A DNA stretch of 64,000 nt from JARICQ01 sp964527205 (GCA_964527205.1 CAZGQG010000002.1:31715-95714); one strand, 5' to 3'. Counted from the first letter of the stretch, positions 9,315 through 18,209 are shown. Program-made: numbers and translations. The notes: generated by a model not told the origin, from the sequence alone.

Positions 9315-10574
9315 ATGAAAAATACATTTAATTATTACAAACTAGATGGACATTTATTATTTTCCAGATTGAAATATGATAATCTAGAAGAAGCTAGTCA
9401 AGATGACTTCCATGGTTCAAATGATATAATCTACTATTTATGTGAAAGAGCTCCGCTTCATTCCAGGAAATCTTTTTCCCTCTCCTCTCCTTCCCAGTTG
9501 TTTTGGGAGGAGGAGAATCTAAATATCTTGGAGTTCAATAAAGCTAACTATGAGGAGGATCTAGCTAGCTGGCTTGTGGATAAGATAAATAATGATCAAG
9601 TTACTTCTATAAATACAAATTATCCAAATTGGGAAGAGCTAGTAAATAGGAAGGTTCCTAAAAAATGGAGATTGAATTTACTTGCCCTAGGAGATGTAGG
9701 CAGCACCCTAATGATAGGTTTAAGGCTTCTAGGAGATGAGTCTATAGAGAGTATAGGCATCTACGATAGGGATCCTAATAAGATCAACAGATGGGAGCAT
9801 GAGCTAAATCAAATCAGAGTCCCCCTAAGTAAGGATTCTCTGCCTCCAGTAAATGGAATTTCCAAGGATGACTTATTTGATTGTGATATGTTTATATTTT
9901 GTGCATCAAAGGGTATCCCTCCTGTAGGCAGTGGAGTAAAGGATGTAAGAATGGCTCAGTTTGAATCTAATTCTAAGATTATAGGAGACTATGCTAGGAT
10001 GGCCCGGGAGGAAAACTTTAAAGGGATCTTTGCAGTAGTATCTGATCCAGTTGACCTGCTTTGTAAGGTAGCTTTCTTAGAAAGCAATAAGGATAAGGAG
10101 GGTGAAATGGATTTTAAAGGCCTAAGCTCTGATCAGATAATAGGCTATGGACTAGGTGTTATGAATGCTAGGGCCATGTATTATGCTGAAAAAGCCTTAG
10201 ATAAGGGAGAGTATGAAAATGAAGGTAGGGTTTTTGGACCTCACGGCCAGGGTTTAATTGTTGCCAATAGTATAAAAAACTATGACAATGATAAGTCTCT
10301 TGACCTTACTGATAAGACTTTAAAAGCCAATCTTAGGGTAAGGGAATTTGGCTATAAGCCTTTTATTGCTCCCGCTCTTTCGTCTGGTGCCCTATCAATA
10401 ATAGCAACTATTAAGGGACAAGCTTTTTACGGTTCAAGTTATATGAATTCAGTTTATATGGGTTCTTCCTGTAAATTACTCTACAGCGGATTAAAGGTGG
10501 AAGAATTTGATTTTCATCCTCTGTTAAGATCAAGGATCCAAGAGACCTATGATAGCTTGGAGAGAATAATATGA
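9315..10574 (+). CDS. Lactate/malate dehydrogenase-like NAD-binding protein with an N-terminal extension
   Basis: Residues 1-115 match nothing I recognise. From about residue 120 the protein follows the lactate/malate dehydrogenase family: a Rossmann glycine motif LALGDVGS (123-130), an acidic residue at the end of strand 2 (IYDRD, favouring NAD), a DPVDL block (244-248) corresponding to NPVD, and GPHGQG with H310 in the position of the catalytic histidine. At 419 residues it is about 100 longer than ordinary family members. It starts 11 bases after the giant gene with AAGGAG and overlaps the next gene by 4 bases, so it belongs to the same operon. A 2-hydroxyacid or related oxidoreductase activity is plausible; the substrate is unknown. 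Confidence 0.75.
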   Translation: MKNTFNYYKLDGHLLFSRLKYDNLEEASQDDFHGSNDIIYYLCERAPLHSRKSFSLSSPSQLFWEEENLNILEFNKANYEEDLASWLVDKINNDQVTSINTNYPNWEELVNRKVPKKWRLNLLALGDVGSTLMIGLRLLGDESIESIGIYDRDPNKINRWEHELNQIRVPLSKDSLPPVNGISKDDLFDCDMFIFCASKGIPPVGSGVKDVRMAQFESNSKIIGDYARMAREENFKGIFAVVSDPVDLLCKVAFLESNKDKEGEMDFKGLSSDQIIGYGLGVMNARAMYYAEKALDKGEYENEGRVFGPHGQGLIVANSIKNYDNDKSLDLTDKTLKANLRVREFGYKPFIAPALSSGALSIIATIKGQAFYGSSYMNSVYMGSSCKLLYSGLKVEEFDFHPLLRSRIQETYDSLERII

Positions 10575-11626
10575 AGGATCTTATATTAATTCTTCCGGAA
10601 GAGCCCTCCCCTATTCTGAATAAGATGATCCAAAGAACAGTGGGAAATCAGTCCTATAAAAGTATTTATGACCCTAAGGATCTTATTAATCTTCAGGATA
10701 AAAGGATAGTTTTTGCTGTTGAACTTAATAATATTGGAGTGTCTAATAATTTAAATAATATCTTTGCAGAATTATACAAGCGGGGAAGGGATAGTTTGAT
10801 CCATTCAGAGGGGATAGTTCTTATTTCTAATAATTCAAATTTATATTCTAAAACTGCTGCCCAGTCAATTGTCTTTTTAGCAAATAATCTTGGCTGTAGC
10901 TTTATTGGCAGACCTCTGGTTGAGGCTAATTTAAACTTAAATAATTTTTTACCTATGGTCAAAGTATATGATATGTCCTTGGAAGAAATCTGCCTACTCC
11001 AGTGCGAAAATTTAGGAAAGAGATTTTTATCCTCTCCAAAGAAAGAAAAAAAGCATCCAAAGAAATTATTGGCCCTCCATTCCAGTAGGAAGAGTGTTTC
11101 AAACACCCTATCCCTATGGGAAATGGTTAAGAAACATTTAGATGAGGATGAAATGGAGATAAAAGAGATTAATGTAGGCCAGGGAAATATAGAGGATTGT
11201 AAGGGTTGCCCCTATACTACTTGCAAGTACTTTGGAAGCCAAAGCAAATGTTTTTATGGAGGCATAGTAGTTGAGGAAGTATATCCTGCTATTGAGAGAT
11301 GTGATTCGCTGATTCTTATATCTCCCAACTACAATGATATGGTTACAGCGAATCTTGTAGCTACTATAAATAGACTTACTGCCCTGTATAGAAAGACTAA
11401 ATTCTATGACAAACTTATATTTTCTATTATTGTATCCGGCTATTCTGGTAATGACGGCATAGCCAAGCAGATTATATCTAGCTTAAATATGAATAAAACC
11501 TTTCAACTCCCCCCATATTTTTCATTGATGGAAACTGCTAATGATATGGGTGCTATACTAAAGGTTCCCAACATTGAGGACAGGGCGGAAGAATTTGCAA
11601 GAAATATATCCAATTCATATATATAA
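10571..11626 (+). CDS. Flavodoxin-fold NAD(P)H-dependent oxidoreductase-like protein with an unrecognised N-terminal half
   Basis: Residues 1-160 are unassigned. Residues about 165-351 resemble the NADPH-dependent FMN reductase/flavodoxin-like family: a phosphate-loop-like start (LALHSSRKSVSNT), a cysteine cluster (C210, C213, C218, C227) of the kind seen in iron-sulfur flavoproteins and related reductases, and LILISPNYNDMVTANL in the FMN-contact position. The start ATG overlaps the TGA of the preceding gene (ATGA), so translation is coupled. It is the last gene before a strong terminator, completing the sdaAB-sdaAA-giant-dehydrogenase-flavoprotein set. The reaction is unknown. Confidence 0.65.
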   Translation: MKDLILILPEEPSPILNKMIQRTVGNQSYKSIYDPKDLINLQDKRIVFAVELNNIGVSNNLNNIFAELYKRGRDSLIHSEGIVLISNNSNLYSKTAAQSIVFLANNLGCSFIGRPLVEANLNLNNFLPMVKVYDMSLEEICLLQCENLGKRFLSSPKKEKKHPKKLLALHSSRKSVSNTLSLWEMVKKHLDEDEMEIKEINVGQGNIEDCKGCPYTTCKYFGSQSKCFYGGIVVEEVYPAIERCDSLILISPNYNDMVTANLVATINRLTALYRKTKFYDKLIFSIIVSGYSGNDGIAKQIISSLNMNKTFQLPPYFSLMETANDMGAILKVPNIEDRAEEFARNISNSYI

Positions 11627-11662
11627 AAAAACAAACTCTCCAGCTGGAGAGTTTGTTTTATA
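11624..11662. terminator. Bidirectional terminator between the sda operon and nfnB
   Basis: A near-perfect palindrome (AAACAAACTCTCCAGCTGGAGAGTTTGTTT) is flanked by A and T runs. It serves the plus-strand operon ending at 11626 and the minus-strand nfnB ending at 11669. Confidence 0.93.
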
Positions 11663-11668
11663 TTTTAC

Positions 11669-13063
11669 TTAGTTTTTACTTTTTATATATTCGTCCATTG
11701 CCTTTGCTGCGTCTTTTCCTGCACCCATCGCAAGTATAACTGTTGCTGCACCTGTTACTGCATCTCCACCAGCATATACTCCTTCACGAGTAGTTCTTCC
11801 ATCATCATCGGCTATTATACACTGCCACTTGTTTATTTCAAGTCCTTCTGTAGTAGATGAAATAAGTGGGTTTGGTGAGGTTCCTAGGGACATTATTACC
11901 GTATCTACATCAAATTCAAATTCTGAACCTTCTATAGGTAGTGGTCTTCTTCTTCCTGATTCATCTGGCTCACCAAGTTCCATTCTAATACACTTAATTC
12001 CCTTTACCCATCCATCTTCATTTCCAAGTATTTCTACTGGATTTGTAAGAAGTTCAAAGATTATTCCTTCTTCTATAGCATGATGAACTTCTTCTTCCCT
12101 TGCAGGAAGTTCTTCTTGAGCTCTTCTATATACTATATAAACCTCTGCTCCAAGTCTTTTAGCAGTTCTGGCAGCGTCCATTGCAACGTTTCCTCCACCA
12201 ACTACTGCTACCTTGTCTCCAACCTTGATTGGAGTATCTGAGTCTTCTCTAAATGCTTTCATTAGGTTGTTTCTAGTTAGGAACTCATTAGCTGAGAATA
12301 CACCATTTAAGTTTTCTCCTGGTATACCCATGAACTTAGGAAGTCCAGCTCCTGATCCTATAAATACAGCTTCAAAACCTTCTTCAAATATTTGATCTAC
12401 TGTAATTGTTCTACCAACTATTACATTTGTCTCTATTTTAACCCCTAAATTCTTAAGGTTTTCAATTTCTTTCTTTACTACTTTTTCCTTTGGAAGTCTA
12501 AACTCTGGTATACCATATACAAGTACTCCTCCTGCTTCATGAAGAGCTTCAAATATAGTTACGTCGTATCCTTCCTTAGCTAATTCACCAGCACATGTAA
12601 TTCCTGCAGGTCCTGAACCTATTACAGCTACCTTGTGTCCATTAGATTCTTTTGTCTCTCCCAATTTAAGGTTATTAGCTAGGGCCCAGTCTGCTGCAAA
12701 TCTTTCTAACTTTCCTATTGCAATAGCATCCCCTTTTCTACCTAGGATACAAGTTTTTTCACATTGCTCTTCCTGTGGACAAACCCTACCACATACTGCA
12801 GGTAGAGCAGAATACTCTGCTAAGGATCTTGCTGCTGCTTCAAAGTTTCCATCAGCAATTTCTTTTATAAATGCAGGTATGTCTATGGATACAGGACATC
12901 CTGGTCTACAGAAGGGGTCCTTACATTGTATACATCTGCTAGCTTCTTTCATTGCTTCTTCTTCAGTATATCCTAAACAAACTTCTTCAAAGTTTGTGTT
13001 TCTAACATCTGGATCTTGATTAGATATTGGTACTCTAGTAAATCTATCTATTTTTTCAGCCAT
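11669..13063 (-). CDS. nfnB: NADH-dependent reduced ferredoxin:NADP+ oxidoreductase subunit B (glutamate synthase small subunit-like)
   Basis: This is a 464-residue homolog of GltD/GltA small subunits. The N-terminal Cys sets C44-C47-C52-C56 and C91-C95-C101-C105 bind two [4Fe-4S] clusters. An FAD GxGxxG motif (VIGSGPAGITCAGELAKEG) and an NADP-binding GGGNVAMDAARTAKRLG follow. Beside an NfnA homolog it is best read as the large Nfn subunit, which couples exergonic NADH and endergonic ferredoxin chemistry to NADPH formation by flavin-based electron bifurcation, not as glutamate synthase. The upstream stop and this start share a base (TAATG), so the two are translationally coupled. Confidence 0.9.
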   Translation of the reverse strand: MAEKIDRFTRVPISNQDPDVRNTNFEEVCLGYTEEEAMKEASRCIQCKDPFCRPGCPVSIDIPAFIKEIADGNFEAAARSLAEYSALPAVCGRVCPQEEQCEKTCILGRKGDAIAIGKLERFAADWALANNLKLGETKESNGHKVAVIGSGPAGITCAGELAKEGYDVTIFEALHEAGGVLVYGIPEFRLPKEKVVKKEIENLKNLGVKIETNVIVGRTITVDQIFEEGFEAVFIGSGAGLPKFMGIPGENLNGVFSANEFLTRNNLMKAFREDSDTPIKVGDKVAVVGGGNVAMDAARTAKRLGAEVYIVYRRAQEELPAREEEVHHAIEEGIIFELLTNPVEILGNEDGWVKGIKCIRMELGEPDESGRRRPLPIEGSEFEFDVDTVIMSLGTSPNPLISSTTEGLEINKWQCIIADDDGRTTREGVYAGGDAVTGAATVILAMGAGKDAAKAMDEYIKSKN

Positions 13064-13929
13064 TAATTTTTTACCTCCCCAATTTTACAAGTTTCATCTT
13101 TCTTAATCTCTTCTGCCTTATATTGACCTTGTCTTCTTAGTGCTTCATCAAAATCAACTAAATGACCATCAAATTCTGGTCCATCAACACATGCAAATTT
13201 AGTCTCATCTCCAACTGTAACCCTACAAGCTCCACACATTCCCGTTCCATCTACCATTATTGGGTTTAAGGATACTACTGTAGGTATTCCTAGTTTTTCC
13301 GTAGTAAGGGCTACGAACTTCATCATTATCATAGGTCCTATTGCTATACATAGGTCATATTCTTTGCCTTGGTTATTTACTAATTCTTCTATATAAGCTG
13401 TTACCATACCTTTAAATCCATATGAGCCATCATCTGTAGCTACATAAAGATTACCTGAAACAGACTTTAATTTATCTTCTAATATAACAAGATCCTTTGT
13501 CTTCGCTCCCATTATAACATCTGCTTCTATTCCACGACTATGTAACCATTTAACTTGAGGATATACCGGTGCTGTTCCAACTCCACCAGCTACAAACAAT
13601 ATTTTCTTTTTCTTTAATTCTTCTATATCTTCATTAACATATGATGAAGGAACTCCTAAAGGTCCAACAAAATCTTGGAAATAGTCTCCCTCTTCATAAA
13701 CTGCCATTTTCTTTGTAGAACTACCCATAGCCTGCACAACTATTTGAACTGTACCTGCCTCTTCATCGTAGTCACAAATAGTTAGAGGTACACGTTCTCC
13801 AGTTTCATCTGCAATAACTATTACAAATTGTCCTGGTTGGGCTGACTTAGCAACTCTAGGTGCTAAAACATCCATTGAAAAAATATTTGGTGCAAGTAAT
13901 TCTTTCTTTACTATTTTATACAATTGCAC
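13063..13929 (-). CDS. nfnA: NADH-dependent reduced ferredoxin:NADP+ oxidoreductase subunit A
   Basis: This 288-residue ferredoxin-NADP reductase/dihydroorotate dehydrogenase electron-transfer-type subunit has an FAD-binding barrel (about 1-100), an NAD-binding Rossmann part (VAGGVGTAPVYPQ) and a C-terminal [2Fe-2S] site with C232, C235 and C247. D227 is placed to be the acidic ligand known in Nfn. It is the first gene of nfnAB and probably starts at a GTG with GGGGG immediately upstream. If the neighbouring gene were instead glutamate synthase, this would be a sulfide dehydrogenase-type subunit; the pairing makes Nfn most likely. Confidence 0.9.
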   Translation of the reverse strand: MQLYKIVKKELLAPNIFSMDVLAPRVAKSAQPGQFVIVIADETGERVPLTICDYDEEAGTVQIVVQAMGSSTKKMAVYEEGDYFQDFVGPLGVPSSYVNEDIEELKKKKILFVAGGVGTAPVYPQVKWLHSRGIEADVIMGAKTKDLVILEDKLKSVSGNLYVATDDGSYGFKGMVTAYIEELVNNQGKEYDLCIAIGPMIMMKFVALTTEKLGIPTVVSLNPIMVDGTGMCGACRVTVGDETKFACVDGPEFDGHLVDFDEALRRQGQYKAEEIKKDETCKIGEVKN

Positions 13930-14076
13930 TTCCCCCTTATATTATATTTATGTTTTGTAATTCGTTTTTTTAAAAAACTAACATCACTAAGAGTTTAACA
14001 CAATACATTCTTATATTCAATACATATAGTTAAAAAATAAACTAAGTTTTAGTTTTTTCTCCTATGCATAATAAAT

Positions 14077-14110
14077 GAAGAATAAAATAGCCCTAGCTAT
14101 CTCATTCTTC
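14077..14110 (-). terminator. Hairpin downstream of phosphoglucomutase
   Basis: On the minus strand a stem of about 15 bp including G-U pairs (GAAGAATGAGATAGC with GCTATTTTATTCTTC, loop TAGG) lies 34 bases after the stop codon of the phosphoglucomutase gene. The T run after it is poor, so it may be a terminator or an mRNA-stabilising hairpin. Confidence 0.5.
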
Positions 14111-14143
14111 ACATTATTGCCATTATTCACTTTATTCTCAAAA

Positions 14144-15832
14144 TCACTTTATACTCTCGATTCTCTTTAAAACTTTATCCTTTATCCCCTCTATTTTCTT
14201 CTCAGCTTTTTCTTCTACTTTGTCCTTGGAATACATATATAGTTTTATCTTTGGTTCTGTGCCAGATGGTCTAATTGCATACCAAGATTCATCATCTAAG
14301 AAATATCTAAGAGCATTTGTCTCAGGCATACCTGTGTCATCTAGTAAATAATCTACTTTACTTTCTAATTTCATCTCTCCAATTTCTTCTATAGCTTCTT
14401 TTCTAAAGTCCTTCATTATTCTTTCTATTCTCTGCTTTCCATCCAGGCCTTCTAAGACTATGGAAATAATCTCTTCCTTATAATATCCAAATTCTTCATA
14501 GATATCTTCTAGAACATCTAAAAGAGATTTTCCTCTCTTCTTATAATATCCAGCCATTTCAGCTATAAGCATAGAAGTTACTATAGCATCCTTGTCTCTT
14601 ACCAAGGTACCATATACATAGCCTATACTTTCTTCATAGCCAAATATAAATGTATGCTCTCCTGTCTTTTCGTATTCATTAGCCTTATTGCATATATGTT
14701 TAAATCCTGTCAATGTCTCTACAGTTTCTATAGCGTACTTTTTTGCTATGGCCTTACTAAGATTTCCTGTAACTATAGATTTTACTATTACACCATCTTC
14801 AGGCAAATTATCCTTTTCATGTCTTTGAGATAATATATAGTATACAAGCAGTGCCCCCATCTGATTTCCATTTACAAATTTATAGTCCCCATCTTCTTTC
14901 TTCACCATTACTGCAACCCTGTCACAATCTGGATCAGTTGCAAGCAGTAAATCTGCATCTTTCTCTTTCCCTAGGGCAATGGAATATTCAAAGGCCTCTA
15001 CATATTCTGGATTAGGATATCCAATAGTTGTAAAATCTGGATCTGGATTTTCTTGTTCAGCTACTACTGATATATTTTTAAATCCCCTATCCTTTAATAT
15101 CCTTCTTACAGGTATATTCCCTGTACCATTTAGGGGTGAATAGACTATTTTGATTTCCTTATCTATATCATCATTAATGGCCTTTTCTAATGTTTCCTTA
15201 TGATACTTATCGTCTATTTCCTTTCCTATATACTCTATAAGACCCTGATCTAAAGCCTTATCTAAGTCCATAATCTTAACTTCCTTAAAATCCCTAATCT
15301 TGGCTATCTCTCCTAATATTTCACCAGCAATATCATCAAGTATTTGAGATCCCTCTTCCCAATAGGCCTTATAACCACTGTAATCTTTAGGATTGTGACT
15401 TGCAGTCACTACTATACCTGAGATTGTATTTAATTCTCTTACTGTATAGGATAATTTTGGAGTTGTCCTAATGCCATCAAATAAGTAGGTCTTTATACCA
15501 TTAGCTCCTAGTACCCTAGCTGCTATTTCAGCAAATTCATCTGAATGATGTCTAACATCATAGGCTATGGCAACTCCTCTTTCCATAGCTTCCTTTCCTC
15601 TTTTGGCTATGACTGCTGCCAGGCCTTGAGTGGCTAGGGACACTGTGTATTTATTCATTCTATTTGTACCTGCTCCAATTTTACCCCTAAGTCCTGCAGT
15701 TCCAAATGTTAGATCCTTGTAGAATCTATCTTCGATTTCAGATTCATCTACTATATTTCTAAGCTCTTCCTTGGTCTCCTGGTCAAAATAATCATCTTCT
15801 AACCATAGATTATACTTTTCCTTATAAGCCAT
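14144..15832 (-). CDS. pgcA: Phospho-sugar mutase (alpha-phosphoglucomutase/phosphomannomutase)
   Basis: This 562-residue cytoplasmic enzyme of the alpha-D-phosphohexomutase family interconverts glucose 1- and 6-phosphate (or the mannose equivalents). It has the phosphoserine loop TASHNPKDYSGYK, the magnesium-binding DPDCDRVA, the sugar-binding GYEESIGY and the phosphate-contact RPSGTEPKIK near the C-terminus. The length fits the PgcA type of Firmicutes. ATG is preceded by AGGAGAGATATT. It stands alone, between nfnAB and the DUF1232 gene. Confidence 0.92.
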   Translation of the reverse strand: MAYKEKYNLWLEDDYFDQETKEELRNIVDESEIEDRFYKDLTFGTAGLRGKIGAGTNRMNKYTVSLATQGLAAVIAKRGKEAMERGVAIAYDVRHHSDEFAEIAARVLGANGIKTYLFDGIRTTPKLSYTVRELNTISGIVVTASHNPKDYSGYKAYWEEGSQILDDIAGEILGEIAKIRDFKEVKIMDLDKALDQGLIEYIGKEIDDKYHKETLEKAINDDIDKEIKIVYSPLNGTGNIPVRRILKDRGFKNISVVAEQENPDPDFTTIGYPNPEYVEAFEYSIALGKEKDADLLLATDPDCDRVAVMVKKEDGDYKFVNGNQMGALLVYYILSQRHEKDNLPEDGVIVKSIVTGNLSKAIAKKYAIETVETLTGFKHICNKANEYEKTGEHTFIFGYEESIGYVYGTLVRDKDAIVTSMLIAEMAGYYKKRGKSLLDVLEDIYEEFGYYKEEIISIVLEGLDGKQRIERIMKDFRKEAIEEIGEMKLESKVDYLLDDTGMPETNALRYFLDDESWYAIRPSGTEPKIKLYMYSKDKVEEKAEKKIEGIKDKVLKRIESIK

Positions 15833-15942
15833 AATATCTCTCCTCTTATACTAATATTAAACAATCCTCATATCCTTAAAATACTAGAGACTAGTATATA
15901 ATCTTGTTTTACCCAGATATCACTTTGTAAATCAAAATCAGA

Positions 15943-16425
15943 TTAATCTTCGTATATCTCATAGTCCCCTTCAATAATCTCCTCATCTAAATCAATATTT
16001 ATATAGGCCCCAGAATCATCATCTTTAAACTCTACCCTACTCTCTACTTCAATTCCCTTCCATTCCTTGTATCTATCTAATTCATCATGTAGTTTTTTGA
16101 AAACATAGGCTATTACAGCAATATCATCTATAAATCCCCCAAATAAAAAATCTGGAATCAGATCCAAGGGATTTATAAGGTAGAGAAAGGCTACTATTAT
16201 CATTATTGCAGAGCTCTTTTCTAACTCCTTGTAATCACCCTTAATCCAATCCTTTAAAAGACTCATCATAAGTTTGACTTCCTCAATTATTTTGCTCAGT
16301 TCTTTGTTTTCCATAATCATTTCCTTAACTGATTCTAATAATTCTCTTAGTTTATGATTATCTTTATATAGGTCATTTGCTTTCTTTTCCAAATTTATCT
16401 TTATCTCCTTAAAATTGATTTTCAT
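15943..16425 (-). CDS. DUF1232 (YkvA-type) small membrane-associated protein
   Basis: This is a 160-residue protein. The segment at about residues 75-120 (YLINPLDLIPDFLFGGFIDDIAVI) is the DUF1232 signature: a hydrophobic hairpin with the conserved NPxDxIPD block. The first 65 residues are charged and probably helical; the tail is acidic (EEIIEGDYEIYED). The ATG has AAGGAGAG upstream. Its function is unknown in the family. Confidence 0.8.
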   Translation of the reverse strand: MKINFKEIKINLEKKANDLYKDNHKLRELLESVKEMIMENKELSKIIEEVKLMMSLLKDWIKGDYKELEKSSAIMIIVAFLYLINPLDLIPDFLFGGFIDDIAVIAYVFKKLHDELDRYKEWKGIEVESRVEFKDDDSGAYINIDLDEEIIEGDYEIYED

Positions 16426-16606
16426 TAGTCATTCACTCTCCTTAATCTTATATTACCCAACTATTCCATATTATTATACCATTATTAGGACTTCTATATC
16501 ATATAAGGATTTTTATGAAGCTTTTATCTTATATTTTGTTATTTTGCTAGGCATAAGGGGTATACTACTTAAATAGAGGAGTTTTTTAGTTTATAGGAGG
16601 GTTAAT

Positions 16607-17272
16607 GTGATTACAATTAATTGCCAGCAAATGAAAGAAATGGATAAGTATACTATTAAGGAAATAGGAATACCCAGTATTCTTCTAATGGAGAATGCTG
16701 CTTTTAGAGTAGTAGAGAACATAGACCTAGATAAGTATAATAAATTCACTATTATTTGCGGTACAGGAAACAATGGAAGCGATGGTCTGGCCATAGCCAG
16801 GCAGCTATTGATGAGAGATAAACAAGTAGACGTATATGTTATTGGTGATGTTAGGGAGGCTAGTGAGAACTTTAAAACTTATTTTAACTTTTTAACTAAC
16901 ATAGATTTAAATTATACTAATATGAATTCAAAGGATGACTTGTATAAGCTTAGAAAATCTCTAGAAGAAAATGATATGACTATTGATTCCTTATTTGGAC
17001 TAGGACTTTCTAGGGATATTGACAATTTATACTTTGATGCAGTTTCCTTTATCAATCAATATTCACTCTTTACCTTGTCCGTTGATATTCCTTCTGGACT
17101 AAACTGCAATACTGGGGATATTATGGGCATTGCTATTAAGGCAGATCTAACCATAACATTCCACATGATGAAAGTAGGACTTTTGGATAGGGAAGCATAT
17201 ACAGGAGAAATAAGAATAGAAAATATTGGTATACCTAGTCAAGCCACAAAGGCAGTACTAGATTTAAATTAG
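16607..17272 (+). CDS. nnrE: NAD(P)H-hydrate epimerase, stand-alone YjeF N-terminal domain
   Basis: This enzyme interconverts the R and S forms of hydrated NAD(P)H so that the damage can be repaired by the dehydratase. It has the YjeF_N pattern: QMKEMDKYTI near the start, ILLMENAA, the glycine loop CGTGNNGSDGLAIARQL and the late VDIPSGLNCNTG. At 221 residues it lacks the NnrD dehydratase domain usually fused in bacteria, and no nnrD is in this window. The GTG start is set by AGGAGG at 16595-16600; the ATG two bases earlier runs straight into TGA. The sigma-factor gene follows after about 100 bases. Confidence 0.88.
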   Translation: MITINCQQMKEMDKYTIKEIGIPSILLMENAAFRVVENIDLDKYNKFTIICGTGNNGSDGLAIARQLLMRDKQVDVYVIGDVREASENFKTYFNFLTNIDLNYTNMNSKDDLYKLRKSLEENDMTIDSLFGLGLSRDIDNLYFDAVSFINQYSLFTLSVDIPSGLNCNTGDIMGIAIKADLTITFHMMKVGLLDREAYTGEIRIENIGIPSQATKAVLDLN

Positions 17273-17370
17273 TTTCTATAAGAGACTAACTAGTACTTAT
17301 ATGATATACTATAGATATTGTGCAGATGAGTATATAGGATACCATCTGTTATAGAGAGGAGGAGTTTTCT

Positions 17371-18207
17371 ATAGCTCAAAATACAAACGATCCCATAAAA
17401 ATGTATCTAAAGGAAATAGGGGCGGCTCCCCTTTTAACTAGAGAAGAAGAGGTAATTTTAGCAAAGAGAATTGAAGCTGGAGACGAAGCAGCCAAAAGAA
17501 CCCTGGCAGAATCCAACCTAAGACTAGTAGTAAGTGTTGCAAAGAAATATGTTGGTAGGGGTATGTCTTTTTTAGATTTAATACAAGAAGGTAATGTTGG
17601 TCTAATGAGGGCAGTGGAAAAGTTTGACTATACCAAAGGCTATAAGTTTAGCACCTATGCAACTTGGTGGATAAGACAGGCTGTAACTAGGTCTATTGCA
17701 GATCAGGGCCGTACTATAAGGGTTCCTGTTCATATGATTGAAAACATAAATAAACTTATAAGCATTCAAAAACACTTAATTCATGAATTAGGTAGAGAGC
17801 CTACTTCTGAAGAAATTGCTGAAGTCATGGACATAGAACCAGACAGAGTAGAGCATATAATGAAGATTGCTCAAAAACCTGTATCTTTAGAAACACCAAT
17901 TGGTGAGGAAGAAGACACTGAACTTGGTAGCTTTATAGAAGATAATCTTATACAAACCCCAGCAGAAGCAACTGCTCATGTAATGCTTAAGGAGCAGCTC
18001 TTAGAAGTTTTAGATACCCTTTCTGATAGGGAGCAACAAGTCTTAAGACTTAGATTTGGTATTGATGATGGTAGAACAAGAACCTTAGAGGAAGTTGGTA
18101 AGGTTTTTGATGTTACTAGGGAAAGAATCAGACAAATAGAGTCAAAGGCAATAAGAAAACTTAAGCATCCTAGCAGAAGTAAAAAATTAAAAGACTTTTT
18201 AGAATAA
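17371..18207 (+). CDS. rpoD: Primary-type RNA polymerase sigma factor (RpoD/SigA family), lacking region 1.1, with an apparent ATA start
   Basis: The protein shows regions 1.2 (DPIKMYLKEIG), 2 (DLIQEGNVGLMRAVEKFD, YATWWIRQAV), 3 (GREPTSEEIAEVM) and 4 (LSDREQQVLRLRFG, VTRERIRQIESKA). It therefore recognises -35/-10 promoters. At 278 residues it lacks the N-terminal region 1.1 of ordinary SigA. The first ATG (17401) has no ribosome binding site and cuts region 1.2. A perfect AGGAGG at 17357-17362 sits 8 bases before an in-frame ATA at 17371, and no ATG, GTG or TTG occurs between the upstream stop and 17401. Either ATA is used or a G was lost. It is not in the usual dnaG-rpoD context, so a second sigma factor is possible. 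Confidence 0.88.
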   Translation: MAQNTNDPIKMYLKEIGAAPLLTREEEVILAKRIEAGDEAAKRTLAESNLRLVVSVAKKYVGRGMSFLDLIQEGNVGLMRAVEKFDYTKGYKFSTYATWWIRQAVTRSIADQGRTIRVPVHMIENINKLISIQKHLIHELGREPTSEEIAEVMDIEPDRVEHIMKIAQKPVSLETPIGEEEDTELGSFIEDNLIQTPAEATAHVMLKEQLLEVLDTLSDREQQVLRLRFGIDDGRTRTLEEVGKVFDVTRERIRQIESKAIRKLKHPSRSKKLKDFLE

Positions 18208-18209
18208 AT

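Noticed and set aside
11669..13063. Annotation as glutamate synthase small subunit.
   Set aside because: No large glutamate synthase subunit is adjacent, whereas an NfnA homolog is translationally coupled, so NfnB is the better reading.
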